DNA from: DASXAQ01 sp036406615
GTDB taxonomy: Bacteria; Actinomycetota; UBA4738
Length of the DNA stretch: 35,675 bases
Assembly: GCA_036406615.1 (NCBI GenBank)
Contig: DASXAQ010000102.1
Span: 1-35,675, forward strand
Direction: 5' to 3'
The notes under the pieces were generated by a model that saw nothing but the letters and a program-made list of their open reading frames with translations, searched no databases and had not been told where the DNA came from. Below, piece by piece: positions 23,438-32,252 of this stretch. The stretch's first letter is position 1; every line of letters begins with the position of its first letter. The translations under genes and the position numbers were made by a program.

Positions 23438-25408
23438 TCAGGATGCCTCGTCGAGCGCTTCGGTGAACTGGCTCGCGTAGAGATCGTGGTAGAAGCCGCG
23501 GCGGGCCATCAGCTCGTCGTGCGTTCCCTGTTCGACGATCGAGCCGTGGTTCATCACCAGGATCGTGTGCGCGCCCCGGATGGTCGACAATCGGTGCGCG
23601 ATCACGAAGCTGGTGCGGTCGCGCATCAGCTCCGACATCGCCTGCTGGATGAGCACCTCGGTGCGCGTGTCCACCGAGCTGGTCGCCTCGTCCAGGATGA
23701 GGATCTGCGGGTCGGCGAGGAACGCGCGCGCGATCGTCAGCAGCTGCTTCTCGCCCTGGGACACGTTCGTGGCCTCGTCGTCCACCATCGTGTCGTATCC
23801 GTCGGGCAGCGTGTGGACGAAGTGGTCCAGGCGCGCGGCCCGCGCGGCCGCTTCGATCTCCTCCTCGGTCGCGCCCTCGCGCCCGTACGCGATGTTGTCG
23901 CGGATCGTGCCGCGGAACAGCCACGGGTCCTGCAGGACCATCCCGAACAGCTGTCGCAGGCCGCCTCGTGACATGCGCCGGGTGTCGACACCGTCGATCG
24001 AGATGCGCCCACCGTCGATCTCGTAGAAGCGGAGCAACAGGTTGACCAGCGTGGTCTTGCCGGCGCCGGTCGGTCCGACGATCGCGACGGTCTCGCCGGC
24101 CGGGACGTCCAGGTCGAAGTCGTCGATGAGCGGCGTGTCCGGCCGGTAGCGGAACGATACGTCCTGCAGGGTGATCCGGCCCTGCGTGGTCGCCAGCGTC
24201 TGCGGCAGCGCGTCGTCGGGCGACTCCTCGGATTCGTCGAGCAGCTCGAAGACGCGCTCCGCGGAAGCCACCGCCGACTGCAGGGTGTTCATGATGCTGG
24301 CCGTCTGCATGATCGGTTGCGTGAACTGGCGCGAGTACTGGATGAACGCGACGACGTCGCCGAGCGAGAGCGTCCCGTTCGCGACCCGTACGCCGCCGAT
24401 GACGGCGATCGCCACGTAGTTCAGGTTCGAGATGAACAGCATGGCCGGCTGGATCGTGCCCGAGAGGAACTGCGCACGGAAGCTGGCCTGGAAGAGCTCC
24501 TGGTTCTGTTCGTCGAAGTGACGGATGGCTGCCTCCCGCTTGCCGAACACCTTCACGACCGCGTGGCCGCTGAACATCTCCTCGATGAACCCGTCCACGT
24601 CTCCCGTCTTGGCCCACTGCTTGGTGAACTGGCGCTGCGACCGGCGGGCGATGACCAGCGTGACGAACATCGACAGCGGCACCGCGATCAGGGAGATCAG
24701 CGCGAGCAGCGGGCTGATCGTGAGCATCATGATCAGGACGCCGATCACGGTGAGCACCGCCGTGATCAGCTGCGTCAGACTCTGCTGCAGCGACGTGGAG
24801 ATGTTGTCGATGTCGTTCGTCACACGCGAGAGCACGTCGCCGCGCGCGTGCCCGTCGAAGTAGCTGAGCGGCAGGCGGGCGAGCTTGCGGTCAACGTCCT
24901 CGCGCAACGCATACATGGTGCGCTGGGCGATCCCGGCCATCACGTACGCCTGCATCCAGGCGAACAGGGAGCTCAGGAGATAGACCACCGCCAGCGTGCT
25001 CAGGATCCGGGCGATCTGCGCGTAGTCGACAGCGGCGCCGGGGGTGAGCTGCATGCCCGAGAGCATGGTTGCCAGCTGCTCCTGTCCGCGTGCACGCAGC
25101 CCGGCGATCACCTGCTGCTGCGTGACCCCGGCGGGCAGCCGCTTGCCGATGACGCCCTCGAACAGGACGTTCGTCGCGTGTCCGAGGATCCGGGGACCGA
25201 GGATCGTGAGCGTGACGCTCACCACGGCGAGGAGCACGACCAGCACCAGCTTCGGGCGCTCGGGCGACAGCCGCCCCAGCAGGCGCCGCGCGGACCCGCC
25301 GAAGTCCTTCGACTTGGGCGCGGTGCCCATCATCATCATGCCCGGGGGGCCGCCCCCAACCCGCCGCGGCGGCTGCCCGCGTGCCTGGCCGTCCGGCCGG
25401 TCGCTCAC
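23438..25408 (-). CDS. ABC exporter half-transporter, catalytic-site subunit (TM288-like)
   Basis: A 656-residue half ABC exporter. After a Gly/Met-rich N-tail it has six TM helices (residues about 50-370) and a nucleotide-binding domain with Walker A GPTGAGKT, signature VSQGE (not LSGGQ), Walker B ILILDEATSSVD with the catalytic Glu, and H-loop IAHRLSTI. With its partner it would form a heterodimeric multidrug or lipid exporter. Together with the partner's Asp/Gln changes, the divergent signature marks the degenerate ATP site, as in TM287/288. The GTG at 25408 overlaps the partner stop (GTGA). Confidence 0.94.
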   Translation of the reverse strand: MSDRPDGQARGQPPRRVGGGPPGMMMMGTAPKSKDFGGSARRLLGRLSPERPKLVLVVLLAVVSVTLTILGPRILGHATNVLFEGVIGKRLPAGVTQQQVIAGLRARGQEQLATMLSGMQLTPGAAVDYAQIARILSTLAVVYLLSSLFAWMQAYVMAGIAQRTMYALREDVDRKLARLPLSYFDGHARGDVLSRVTNDIDNISTSLQQSLTQLITAVLTVIGVLIMMLTISPLLALISLIAVPLSMFVTLVIARRSQRQFTKQWAKTGDVDGFIEEMFSGHAVVKVFGKREAAIRHFDEQNQELFQASFRAQFLSGTIQPAMLFISNLNYVAIAVIGGVRVANGTLSLGDVVAFIQYSRQFTQPIMQTASIMNTLQSAVASAERVFELLDESEESPDDALPQTLATTQGRITLQDVSFRYRPDTPLIDDFDLDVPAGETVAIVGPTGAGKTTLVNLLLRFYEIDGGRISIDGVDTRRMSRGGLRQLFGMVLQDPWLFRGTIRDNIAYGREGATEEEIEAAARAARLDHFVHTLPDGYDTMVDDEATNVSQGEKQLLTIARAFLADPQILILDEATSSVDTRTEVLIQQAMSELMRDRTSFVIAHRLSTIRGAHTILVMNHGSIVEQGTHDELMARRGFYHDLYASQFTEALDEAS

Positions 25409-27162
25409 GCGACTTCCTCCGGCGTCAGCTGCGAGTACACGATCTCCCGGTACGTCGCGCACGTCTCGAGCAGCTCCTGGTGGGTGCCGACGCCGGCGAC
25501 GGTCCCTTCTGCCAGCACCACGATCCGGTCGGCGCGCATGATGGTCCCGACGCGCTGGGCGACGATGAGCGCCGTGGCGCCCCGGGCCTCGTTCCGAAGC
25601 GCCCCGCGCAACCGGGCGTCGGTGGCGAAGTCCAGCGCCGAGAAGCTGTCGTCGAAGACATAGATCCCCGGGCGGCGAACGACGGCTCGCGCCACGGCCA
25701 TGCGCTGGCGCTGCCCGCCCGAGAGGTTCGAACCTCCCTGCGTCACCAGCGCCTCCAGCCCGCCGGGGAGGTCGCGTACGAAGTCCGCCGCCTGGGCGAC
25801 CTCCAGGGCGTGCCAGACCTCGTCGTCGGTCGCGTCGTGACGGCCGTCCCGGACGTTGTCCGCGATCGAGCCGCTGAACAGGAACGCCCGCTGGGGCACC
25901 AGGCCGATCCGGCTCCAGAGGTCCTCCTGCCGGAACCGGCGCACGTCGACCCCGTCGATCAGCACCGCCCCGCCGCTCACGTCGAAGAACCGCGGGATCA
26001 GGTTCACCAGCGTCGACTTGCCGCTGCCGGTGCTGCCGACGATCGCCGTCACCTCGCCCGGGCCCATCGCGAACGAGATCCCGGACAGGACCGGCGCGTC
26101 GGCCCCCGGGTATCGGAACTCGGCGTCGCGGAACTCGACCGTGCCGATGCGCGGCGGTGAGGGGGCCGGGGCCGAGGGGTCGGCGATCTCCGGCTCGGTC
26201 TCGAGCACCTCCTGGATGCGGTCCGCGGACGCGGCGGCCCGCGGGACCATCACGAACATGATCGTGGCCATCAGCACCGAGAACAGGATCTGCATCAGGT
26301 AGGTGAGAAACGCGGTCAGGTTCCCGATGGGCATGCGGCCGCTGCCGACCAGCAGGCTGCCGAACCACATCACGGCGACCGTCGACAGGTTCAGGATCAG
26401 CATGATCGCCGGCATCAGCAGGGCGAACAGCCGCGTCACGCGAAGCGTCGTGCTGGTCAGGTCGGCGTTGACCTCGGCGAAGCGCCGCTCCTCGAAGTCC
26501 GTGCGGTTGAATGCGCGGATGACCCGGATGCCGCCCAGCGTCTCGCGCATGACGCGGTTGATCCCGTCGATCTTCTGCTGGACCGAACGGAAGATGGGGA
26601 CGGCCCGCGTCACGATCAGGCCGATCACGACGCCCATGAGCGGCACGATGATGACCAGCAGCAACGAGAGCTCGGCGTTCATGCGCAGGGCCATGAAGAT
26701 CCCGCCGACGGCCATGATCGGCGCCGAGATGATGACGGTCAGCGACATCACTCCGAGCATCTGCACCTGCTGCACGTCGTTCGTCGACCGCGTCGTGAGC
26801 GACGGCGTGCCGAACCGGTTGACCTCCATCTGCGAGAACGTCTCGACGCGGCGGAACAGGCTGGCGCGAACGTCGCGGCCGAGCGACATCGCCACCTTCG
26901 CGCCCCAGTAGACGGCGATGACGGCCGTCACGCCCATCAGCAGCGTGACGGCCAGCATCAGGCCGCCGGTGTGCACGATGTACGCGGTGTTCCCGGTCAC
27001 CACGCCGTTGTTGATGATGTTGGCGTTGAGCGTCGGCAGGTAGAGGTTGGCGATCGCCTGGATCAGCTGCAGGACGATCACCAGCCCGATCTCGCGGCGG
27101 TAGGGACGCAGGTGGGTGCTCAGCAGCCGCACGATCCCGCTGCGGCGCGTGCCTGGGTCCAT
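25405..27162 (-). CDS. ABC exporter half-transporter, degenerate-site subunit (TM287-like)
   Basis: A 585-residue half ABC exporter with six TM helices (about 20-320) and an NBD (about 345-580). Walker A GSTGSGKS and signature LSGGQ are intact. The Walker B reads IYVFDDSFSALD, Asp replacing the catalytic Glu, and the switch loop reads VAQRVGTI, Gln replacing His. These are the same changes seen in degenerate subunits of heterodimeric exporters such as TM287. The ATG at 27162 is preferred: a TAGTCT box ends 7 nt upstream (minus strand), although GGAGGA also lies directly before it. It is the first gene of the pair. Confidence 0.94.
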   Translation of the reverse strand: MDPGTRRSGIVRLLSTHLRPYRREIGLVIVLQLIQAIANLYLPTLNANIINNGVVTGNTAYIVHTGGLMLAVTLLMGVTAVIAVYWGAKVAMSLGRDVRASLFRRVETFSQMEVNRFGTPSLTTRSTNDVQQVQMLGVMSLTVIISAPIMAVGGIFMALRMNAELSLLLVIIVPLMGVVIGLIVTRAVPIFRSVQQKIDGINRVMRETLGGIRVIRAFNRTDFEERRFAEVNADLTSTTLRVTRLFALLMPAIMLILNLSTVAVMWFGSLLVGSGRMPIGNLTAFLTYLMQILFSVLMATIMFVMVPRAAASADRIQEVLETEPEIADPSAPAPSPPRIGTVEFRDAEFRYPGADAPVLSGISFAMGPGEVTAIVGSTGSGKSTLVNLIPRFFDVSGGAVLIDGVDVRRFRQEDLWSRIGLVPQRAFLFSGSIADNVRDGRHDATDDEVWHALEVAQAADFVRDLPGGLEALVTQGGSNLSGGQRQRMAVARAVVRRPGIYVFDDSFSALDFATDARLRGALRNEARGATALIVAQRVGTIMRADRIVVLAEGTVAGVGTHQELLETCATYREIVYSQLTPEEVA

Positions 27163-27169
27163 TCCTCCG

Positions 27170-27175
27170 AGACTA
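27170..27175 (-). promoter_or_regulatory. -10 box for leaderless ABC transporter start
   Basis: On the minus strand TAGTCT ends exactly 7 nt before the ATG at 27162. This promoter would drive both ABC genes. Confidence 0.45.
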
Positions 27176-27197
27176 TCGGACGGCCGCGGGGACGGAG

Positions 27198-28280
27198 CTA
27201 CGCGGACGTCGCCTCGTGGAACGCCGCGAGCGCGGCGGTCTCGTTCTCCAGCTCGCGTCCGGCGGCGCGCGGCAGCGGGTGGAACCGCTGCAGCTCGATG
27301 CGGCCATCGACGTGTCGCCAGCTGCCGGCCACGGTCCCGTCGACGAGGTACGTGCCGACGGAGTGCGGGGTTCGGACGTCGAACACCAGCGGGCGGTACT
27401 CCTCGGGCAGGATCCGCGTCCGGCGGGTGCTGGCCAGCAGCGTCGCGTCGAACGTCGGCAGGAACCGGACGGGCACGGAAGCGTCGGCGCCCGGAAGGGG
27501 AGCGCCGGGCAGGTCCAGCAGCTGTCGGCCGGCCTCGTCGCGGAAGCGTCGCAGGCGCATCCGCTCCGCCGCCGGGCGGAGCTCGCCGACTGCCAGGCCC
27601 GCCCACGCCGCCGCGTCCGCGAGCGACGCGGGGCCGAACCCTCCCAGGTAGCGCCGAAGCAGGAGCTCGTGCCCCTGCTCGCTCGTCGGCTTGCCGTCGC
27701 GGGGAACCCACTGTTCGGCCAGGCCGAACAGATCGGCCCGGCGCCGGTGCCAGGTGCCCGATGGCGGCACGCGCACCAGGTCCAGCCACAGGCCGACCCC
27801 GGTCCAGGCGGCCCGCGGCAGCCCGGCGGCTTCGAGTTCTTGCATCAGCTCGTTCGACCGGCGCGGTCCGGCCCGCAGCATCGACCGCACGCGCCGGGCG
27901 ACGGCGACCATGTCCAGCTCCCGCGCTTCCGCGCCGGCGGCGCGCAGCCACCATCGCCGCCGCGCCAGGCGAACGCCCTCCGTCAACGGCCAGTAGTCGC
28001 GCGCCGAGACCGTGTGGATCGTGACGCGCATCATCGTGCCCTGCACCGCGGACCGGCGCTCGAGCGCGCGCGTGAGGGCGGCCCCGTCGAAGTCGCGCAG
28101 CCGCGACCAGAGCCCGACGTATCCCGACGGCGCGTACTGGGTCTGGAGGCCGCCCAAGCGCTCCAGCGCGCGCGTCAGCGGAGCCGGCGAGCGGGCCAGC
28201 AGCAGTTGGCGCGCGAGCATGGCTCGGTTGAGCTCGCGGGCAGACAGGACGCGGTCGTCCGAGCGGGCGCCCCGCGGCAC
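27198..28280 (-). CDS. Winged-helix DNA-binding domain protein (HTH_42/AlkZ-like)
   Basis: A 360-residue protein of the HTH_42 (DUF1006) family, which has several tandem winged helices; AlkZ-type DNA glycosylases for interstrand crosslinks belong to it. Marks are LARQLLLAR..LTRALERLGGLQTQ, GLWSRLRDF, TIHTVSARDYWP, and HRRRADLFGLAEQWVP. Whether it has the AlkZ QxQ/QxD catalytic motif cannot be settled; LQTQ at the right place is compatible. The GTG at 28280 is 1 bp after the stop of the YgfZ-type gene (TGACGTG), so coupling is likely. Confidence 0.85.
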   Translation of the reverse strand: MPRGARSDDRVLSARELNRAMLARQLLLARSPAPLTRALERLGGLQTQYAPSGYVGLWSRLRDFDGAALTRALERRSAVQGTMMRVTIHTVSARDYWPLTEGVRLARRRWWLRAAGAEARELDMVAVARRVRSMLRAGPRRSNELMQELEAAGLPRAAWTGVGLWLDLVRVPPSGTWHRRRADLFGLAEQWVPRDGKPTSEQGHELLLRRYLGGFGPASLADAAAWAGLAVGELRPAAERMRLRRFRDEAGRQLLDLPGAPLPGADASVPVRFLPTFDATLLASTRRTRILPEEYRPLVFDVRTPHSVGTYLVDGTVAGSWRHVDGRIELQRFHPLPRAAGRELENETAALAAFHEATSA

Positions 28281-28281
28281 G

Positions 28282-29184
28282 TCAGCGCGAGATGGGTCGG
28301 TCGGACCGCTTCGGCGCGGCGCCGGCCGGCACGAGCGGGACGCCGCCGGCAGTCCGAAGCGCCGCGCCGTGTGACTCCCAGCGGACCCTTGCAAGGAGCC
28401 ACCACCGACCCTCCACCTGGGTCGAGCTGGTCACGTCGCCGGCGGGATCGTCGCCGGTCAGGACGGCATCGCCGGCGGCCACGGGGTCGTCCGCGGTCAG
28501 GTGCAGCACCACGCGTCGCGGGTGCCCGAGGTTGTTCGTCCGGGCCACGGCCTCCTGCCCCAGGTAGCACCCCTTGTTGAAGGACACCGCGGTGGCCAGG
28601 CCGGCCTCCTGCGGCAGGTCGGAGTCGAACGCGTCCACGCCGAGCTTGGGGACGCCGGTCCGGACGCGCCAGCGTTCGACGTCGTCCTCGCCGATTCGTC
28701 GCCGGCTGCTCGAGAGTGCCCCTGCGAGCGGGTCGCGCTCCGAGGCGGCAGCCGTCAGGTCGGTGCCGGCCCCGGCTCCCGCGCTCGACGGCGACGTCGC
28801 CAGCGCGCCCGGCGGCGATCCGATGCCGGAGCCCGCGGGGAACGCGAACAGCGCAAGCTCGGCGCTTCGATCCACCAATCGAACGTCCGACGACAGCACG
28901 TACGGCGCCAGGAGCCGTTCGACCGGCGCCTGGCTCGGGTCCTGGATCAGCAGCAGAGCGTCGCCGGGCATCGCCACGGTGAACGTCGCGCGCACGCTGC
29001 CGGTTGGCGACAACAGGAGCGAGTGCGCGGCGCCGCCGGAGCGCAGGCCGGAGATGTCGGCCGAGATCAGGTCGCCCAGCCAGCCGGCCGCGTCCGACCC
29101 CGTGACGGCGATCTTGCGCCACCAGGAGCGGTCGACGAACGCGAGCCCGGCGTCGATCGCGCGCAGGACGTCGTCGTCACCCAT
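28282..29184 (-). CDS. YgfZ/GcvT-type folate-binding protein
   Basis: A 300-residue protein of the YgfZ (IbaG-neighbour, COG0354) family, tetrahydrofolate-dependent factors that help repair or build Fe-S clusters. The signature K-G-C-Y-x-G-Q-E is present as KGCYLGQEAVART with Cys206. Upstream parts match the GcvT fold (DLISADISGLRSGGAAHSLLLSPTGSV). The ATG at 29184 has TAAGCT ending 7 nt upstream, a leaderless arrangement. An Ala/Gly-rich insertion lies near residues 115-150. The Fe-S link may be relevant to the ferredoxin-cyclase elsewhere in the window, but no direct connection is shown. Confidence 0.92.
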   Translation of the reverse strand: MGDDDVLRAIDAGLAFVDRSWWRKIAVTGSDAAGWLGDLISADISGLRSGGAAHSLLLSPTGSVRATFTVAMPGDALLLIQDPSQAPVERLLAPYVLSSDVRLVDRSAELALFAFPAGSGIGSPPGALATSPSSAGAGAGTDLTAAASERDPLAGALSSSRRRIGEDDVERWRVRTGVPKLGVDAFDSDLPQEAGLATAVSFNKGCYLGQEAVARTNNLGHPRRVVLHLTADDPVAAGDAVLTGDDPAGDVTSSTQVEGRWWLLARVRWESHGAALRTAGGVPLVPAGAAPKRSDRPISR

Positions 29185-29191
29185 GCGGCCG

Positions 29192-29197
29192 AGCTTA
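29192..29197 (-). promoter_or_regulatory. -10 box for leaderless YgfZ-type gene
   Basis: On the minus strand TAAGCT ends exactly 7 nt before the ATG at 29184, without a Shine-Dalgarno sequence between them. Confidence 0.5.
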
Positions 29198-29301
29198 CCG
29201 GGCCTGTCCGCGGTCGTAACATTCGTGCGTCGGGGCCCTGGCTGACGGCGGCTCCGACGCGCCGGGCCGCACGACTGGCAGCGGGCCGCAACGCCACGGG
29301 C

Positions 29302-29307
29302 TAGGAT
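29302..29307 (+). promoter_or_regulatory. Putative -10 box for DUF2252 gene
   Basis: TAGGAT, about 74 bp before the ATG at 29381, in the 196-bp divergent region between the YgfZ-type and DUF2252 genes. The gene itself has a GGGGGG ribosome site. Confidence 0.35.
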
Positions 29308-29380
29308 CGACCCACATCACGCGAGCCCGGCTCGCACGTACCGGCGTGCGCCCAACCAACGAAGCGGGGGGTGGTCACCG

Positions 29381-30862
29381 ATGGCTCGAACGACGACCAG
29401 AAAGCGTGGCGGTCCGCCGTCGATCGCACCGGAGAAAAAGCCCGCTCGCCGGTACGCCACGTCGGCTCGGGCGGCGCACCTGACGATCGAGGAGCGAAGC
29501 GCCCGGGGCAAGGCCGCCCGCCAGGAGGTGCCGCGTTCGAGCCACGCGGTGTTCGAGCCGTCGCCCAACCGCCCCGACCCCATCGCGCTGCTGGAGGAGC
29601 AGGCGAAGACGCGCGTTCAGGAGCTGGTCCCGATCCGATACGGCCGGATGCTCGTGTCGCCGTTCACGTTCTATCGCGGCGCCGCGTACATCATGGCCTC
29701 GGACCTTGCGGGGACGCCGCGCTCGGGGCTCAATGTGCAGCTGTGCGGCGACGCGCACCTTTCGAACTTCGGGGTCTTCGCATCGCCCGAGCGCCGGCTC
29801 GTGTTCGACATCAACGACTTTGACGAGACGCTGCCGGGGCCGTGGGAGTGGGACGTGAAGCGGCTGGCCGCGAGCTTCGTCATCGCCGCGCGCGACCGGG
29901 CGTTCGCGCGGGCCGATCAGCGACGCGTCGCGACCACGGCGGTGCGGCAGTACCGGGTGGCGATGCGCCAGGCCGCGGCCGCCCGCAACCTCGACGTGTG
30001 GTATGTGCACGCCGACGCCGACACGGTGATGGAGCGGCTGAGCACACAGTTCAGCGCGCGACGGCTGAAGAAGACGCAGCAGGTGCTGGCGAAGGCGCGG
30101 ACGCGCGACAGCCTGCGTGCGTTCAGCAAGCTCACCACGATCGTCGACGGGCAGCCGCGGATCGTCGGTGATCCGCCGCTCATCGTCCCCGTGATGGACC
30201 TGGCCGAAGGGGTGGAGCGCGAGCAGATCGAAGAGGGGATTCGCACCATCATTCGCCAGTACCGCCGCACGCTCTCCAGCGAACGCCGCCACCTGCTGGA
30301 GCAGTTCCACTACGTCGACATGGCCCGCAAGGTGGTCGGCGTCGGCAGCGTCGGGACCCGCGCGTGGATCGTGCTGATGCTCGGCCGCGACGACCAGGAC
30401 CCGCTGTTCCTGCAGGCGAAGGAGGCCGGGTCGTCGGTGCTCGAGCCGTTCATCGCGCGCAGCGAGTACACGAACTCGGGCCAGCGTGTGGTCGCCGGGC
30501 AGCGGCTGATGCAGACGGTGAGCGACATCTTCCTTGGGTGGCAGCGCGTGGTGGGCGTCGACGGTCAGGAGCGCGACTTCTACATCCGTCAGCTGCACGA
30601 CTGGAAGGGGTCCGCGGAGATCGAGACCATGGACCCGGACGGGATGACCGCATACGCGCAGCTGTGCGGGTGGACGCTCGCCCGGGCGCACGCGCGCTCC
30701 GGGGACCGCGTGGCGATCTCTTCCTACCTGGGAGCCGGCGCGCAGTTCGACGATGCGGTCGCCACGTTCTCCGAGGCGTACGCGGACCAGAACGAACGCG
30801 ACTACCAGGCGCTGGTCGATGCCGTGGAATCGGGCCGGGTGGTCGCGCAGGCCGGGCTGTAG
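29381..30862 (+). CDS. DUF2252 family protein (kinase-like fold)
   Basis: A 493-residue DUF2252 protein. A basic, disordered N-terminus (residues 1-40) is followed by R-x-x-R-M-x-x-S-P-F-x-F-Y-R-G (about 85-100), CGDAHLSNFG (about 122-131) and FDINDFDET (about 146-154), which resemble catalytic and metal loops of aminoglycoside-kinase-like folds. The C-terminal half has YYIRQLHDWKG-like and LARAHARSGD motifs. The biochemical role of the family is not established. The ATG at 29381 has a purine-rich GGGGGGTGG site upstream. Confidence 0.9.
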   Translation: MARTTTRKRGGPPSIAPEKKPARRYATSARAAHLTIEERSARGKAARQEVPRSSHAVFEPSPNRPDPIALLEEQAKTRVQELVPIRYGRMLVSPFTFYRGAAYIMASDLAGTPRSGLNVQLCGDAHLSNFGVFASPERRLVFDINDFDETLPGPWEWDVKRLAASFVIAARDRAFARADQRRVATTAVRQYRVAMRQAAAARNLDVWYVHADADTVMERLSTQFSARRLKKTQQVLAKARTRDSLRAFSKLTTIVDGQPRIVGDPPLIVPVMDLAEGVEREQIEEGIRTIIRQYRRTLSSERRHLLEQFHYVDMARKVVGVGSVGTRAWIVLMLGRDDQDPLFLQAKEAGSSVLEPFIARSEYTNSGQRVVAGQRLMQTVSDIFLGWQRVVGVDGQERDFYIRQLHDWKGSAEIETMDPDGMTAYAQLCGWTLARAHARSGDRVAISSYLGAGAQFDDAVATFSEAYADQNERDYQALVDAVESGRVVAQAGL

Positions 30863-30924
30863 GGAGTCCGATCCGCCCGTTTCGGAGCCCCACCGAAGGC
30901 GTGCGAATTTCTTGCCGCGCCTTC

Positions 30925-30943
30925 ACGTTTTCCTCGAAAACGT
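30925..30943. repeat. Perfect inverted repeat upstream of small membrane protein
   Basis: ACGTTTT (30925-30931) and AAAACGT (30937-30943) are perfect 7-bp arms around CCTCG. It sits just upstream of a -10-like box, at the place of a -35 element, so it may be an operator. Its A/T-rich arms stand out in a GC-rich region. Confidence 0.4.
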
Positions 30944-30947
30944 CCGA

Positions 30948-30953
30948 TACCGT
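30948..30953 (+). promoter_or_regulatory. -10 box for leaderless small membrane protein
   Basis: TACCGT ends exactly 7 nt before the ATG at 30961. The ACGGGAG directly before the ATG is too close to be a good ribosome site. Confidence 0.4.
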
Positions 30954-30960
30954 ACGGGAG

Positions 30961-31140
30961 ATGGGCGCGATCGCGATGGGGATCGTGGGGTGGTTCGGTC
31001 TCAGCCTCATCATGGGGCCGCTCATCGGCAAGTGCCTCAGCGGGTACCGAGGCGTTCCCCGCGTCGACCCCCCGGTCGTCCCCCAGCCGTTCGGCCGCCC
31101 GTCGTTGGCCGGCGCGAACATCCTGATCGATCTCACCTGA
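30961..31140 (+). CDS. Small membrane protein, 59 residues
   Basis: A 59-residue protein: a hydrophobic N-terminal helix (residues about 3-21, IAMGIVGWFGLSLIMGPLI) with one Cys at about 25, then a Pro-rich soluble tail (PRVDPPVVPQPFGRPSLAG) ending in ILIDLT. It may be a signal anchor. No known family. The start is supported by a TANNNT box 7 nt upstream and an inverted repeat in front of that. A strong hairpin follows directly after the stop. Confidence 0.5.
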   Translation: MGAIAMGIVGWFGLSLIMGPLIGKCLSGYRGVPRVDPPVVPQPFGRPSLAGANILIDLT

Positions 31141-31164
31141 CGCGGCACGCTCTCGCTTGCCGCG
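31141..31164. terminator. Hairpin between small membrane gene and gnd
   Basis: CGCGGCA at 31141-31147 pairs perfectly with TGCCGCG at 31158-31164 (10-nt loop), directly after the TGA at 31138-31140. It lies between convergent genes, so it could serve both strands. No T-run follows. Confidence 0.45.
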
Positions 31165-31196
31165 GTCGCGCGGCGCGGCTCGTGCGCCCACCGGAC

Positions 31197-32213
31197 CTAG
31201 GTGGCCGGCCGCTCCTCGTGCCCCCCGAACTCGCGGCGCATCGCGGACAGGACGCGCCCGGCGAACTCGCCGGCGTCCCGTGACTCGAACCGATCGAACA
31301 GGGCGGCCGAGATCACATGCGCCGGGACCCCTTCGTCGATCGCGGCCTGCACGGTCCAGCGGCCCTCGCCCGAGTCGGAGACGCGGCCGGTGAAGCCGGC
31401 CAGCTCGCGGTCCGCCGCGAAGGCCGCGGCGGTCAGGTCCAGGAGCCACGAGGCGACGACGCTGCCGCGGCGCCAGACTTCGGCCACGCGAGCGACGTCG
31501 ATCGAGTACCGGTAGAACTCCGGATCGCGAAGCGGCGCCGTCTCCGCGTCGCCGGCCACGTCGGTCGCGCCGGCGTCGGCGTGCCTCAGGATGTTGAGGC
31601 CTTCGGCGTACGCGGCCATGAGGCCGTACTCGATGCCGTTGTGGACCATCTTGACGAAGTGCCCCGCGCCCGCCGGCCCGCAGTGGAGGTAGCCCCGTTC
31701 CTCCGTGGGCGCGTTGCCCGTTCGTCCCGGCGTGCGCTCGGCGGCGTCCAGCCCGGGCGCCAACGTGGCGAAGATGGGATCCAGCCGCGCAACCGCGTCG
31801 TCCGGCCCGCCGATCATCAGGCAGAAGCCGCGATGCAGTCCGAACACCCCGCCGCTGACGCCGCAGTCGACGTACGCTACGCCCGACGCGGAGAGCATCT
31901 CGGCACGCCGGACGTCGTCGCGGTAGAAGCTGTTGCCGCCGTCGATCACCACGTCGCCCGCCGCCAGGAGTGGAGCGATCTCGTCCAGCGTCGACCCCGT
32001 GACGGCGGCGGGCAGCATGAGCCACACGGCCCGCGGCGTTGAGAGCTTCGAGACGAACTCCTCCAGCGACGAGGACGGCGTGGCCCCCTCCTTCGCCATG
32101 CGCTCGATCGCGTCTGCGCTGACGTCGTACACGACGCAGTCGTGCCCTCCCCGCATCAGGCGGCGGACGATGTTGGCGCCCATCCGGCCCAGGCCAACCA
32201 TCCCGAGCTGCAT
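31197..32213 (-). CDS. gnd: 6-phosphogluconate dehydrogenase, decarboxylating (short form)
   Basis: A 338-residue enzyme that oxidises 6-phosphogluconate to ribulose 5-phosphate and CO2. The N-terminus MVGLGRMGANIVRRL is the Rossmann nucleotide site; DGGNSFYRDD, CGVSGGVFGL and GHFVKMVHNGIEYG (with the catalytic Lys) are diagnostic, and the C-terminal helical region has SGEGRWTVQAAIDEGVP. Its length is that of the short (GndA/YqeC-type, often NAD-using) form, not the about 470-residue form. GGAAAGGAG precedes the ATG by about 8 nt. It follows pgl by 39 bp, which carries out the previous step. Confidence 0.96.
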   Translation of the reverse strand: MQLGMVGLGRMGANIVRRLMRGGHDCVVYDVSADAIERMAKEGATPSSSLEEFVSKLSTPRAVWLMLPAAVTGSTLDEIAPLLAAGDVVIDGGNSFYRDDVRRAEMLSASGVAYVDCGVSGGVFGLHRGFCLMIGGPDDAVARLDPIFATLAPGLDAAERTPGRTGNAPTEERGYLHCGPAGAGHFVKMVHNGIEYGLMAAYAEGLNILRHADAGATDVAGDAETAPLRDPEFYRYSIDVARVAEVWRRGSVVASWLLDLTAAAFAADRELAGFTGRVSDSGEGRWTVQAAIDEGVPAHVISAALFDRFESRDAGEFAGRVLSAMRREFGGHEERPAT

Positions 32214-32252
32214 CCAGGGGCTCCTTTCCGCGGGGTTCGTGTGAGGGCGAGC

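Noticed and set aside
27163..27954. Upstream extension of the first ABC subunit frame to 849 codons.
   Set aside because: The added part is Arg/Ala-rich and antisense-like to the HTH_42 gene; the ATG at 27162 with its -10 box and TM start fits the family length.
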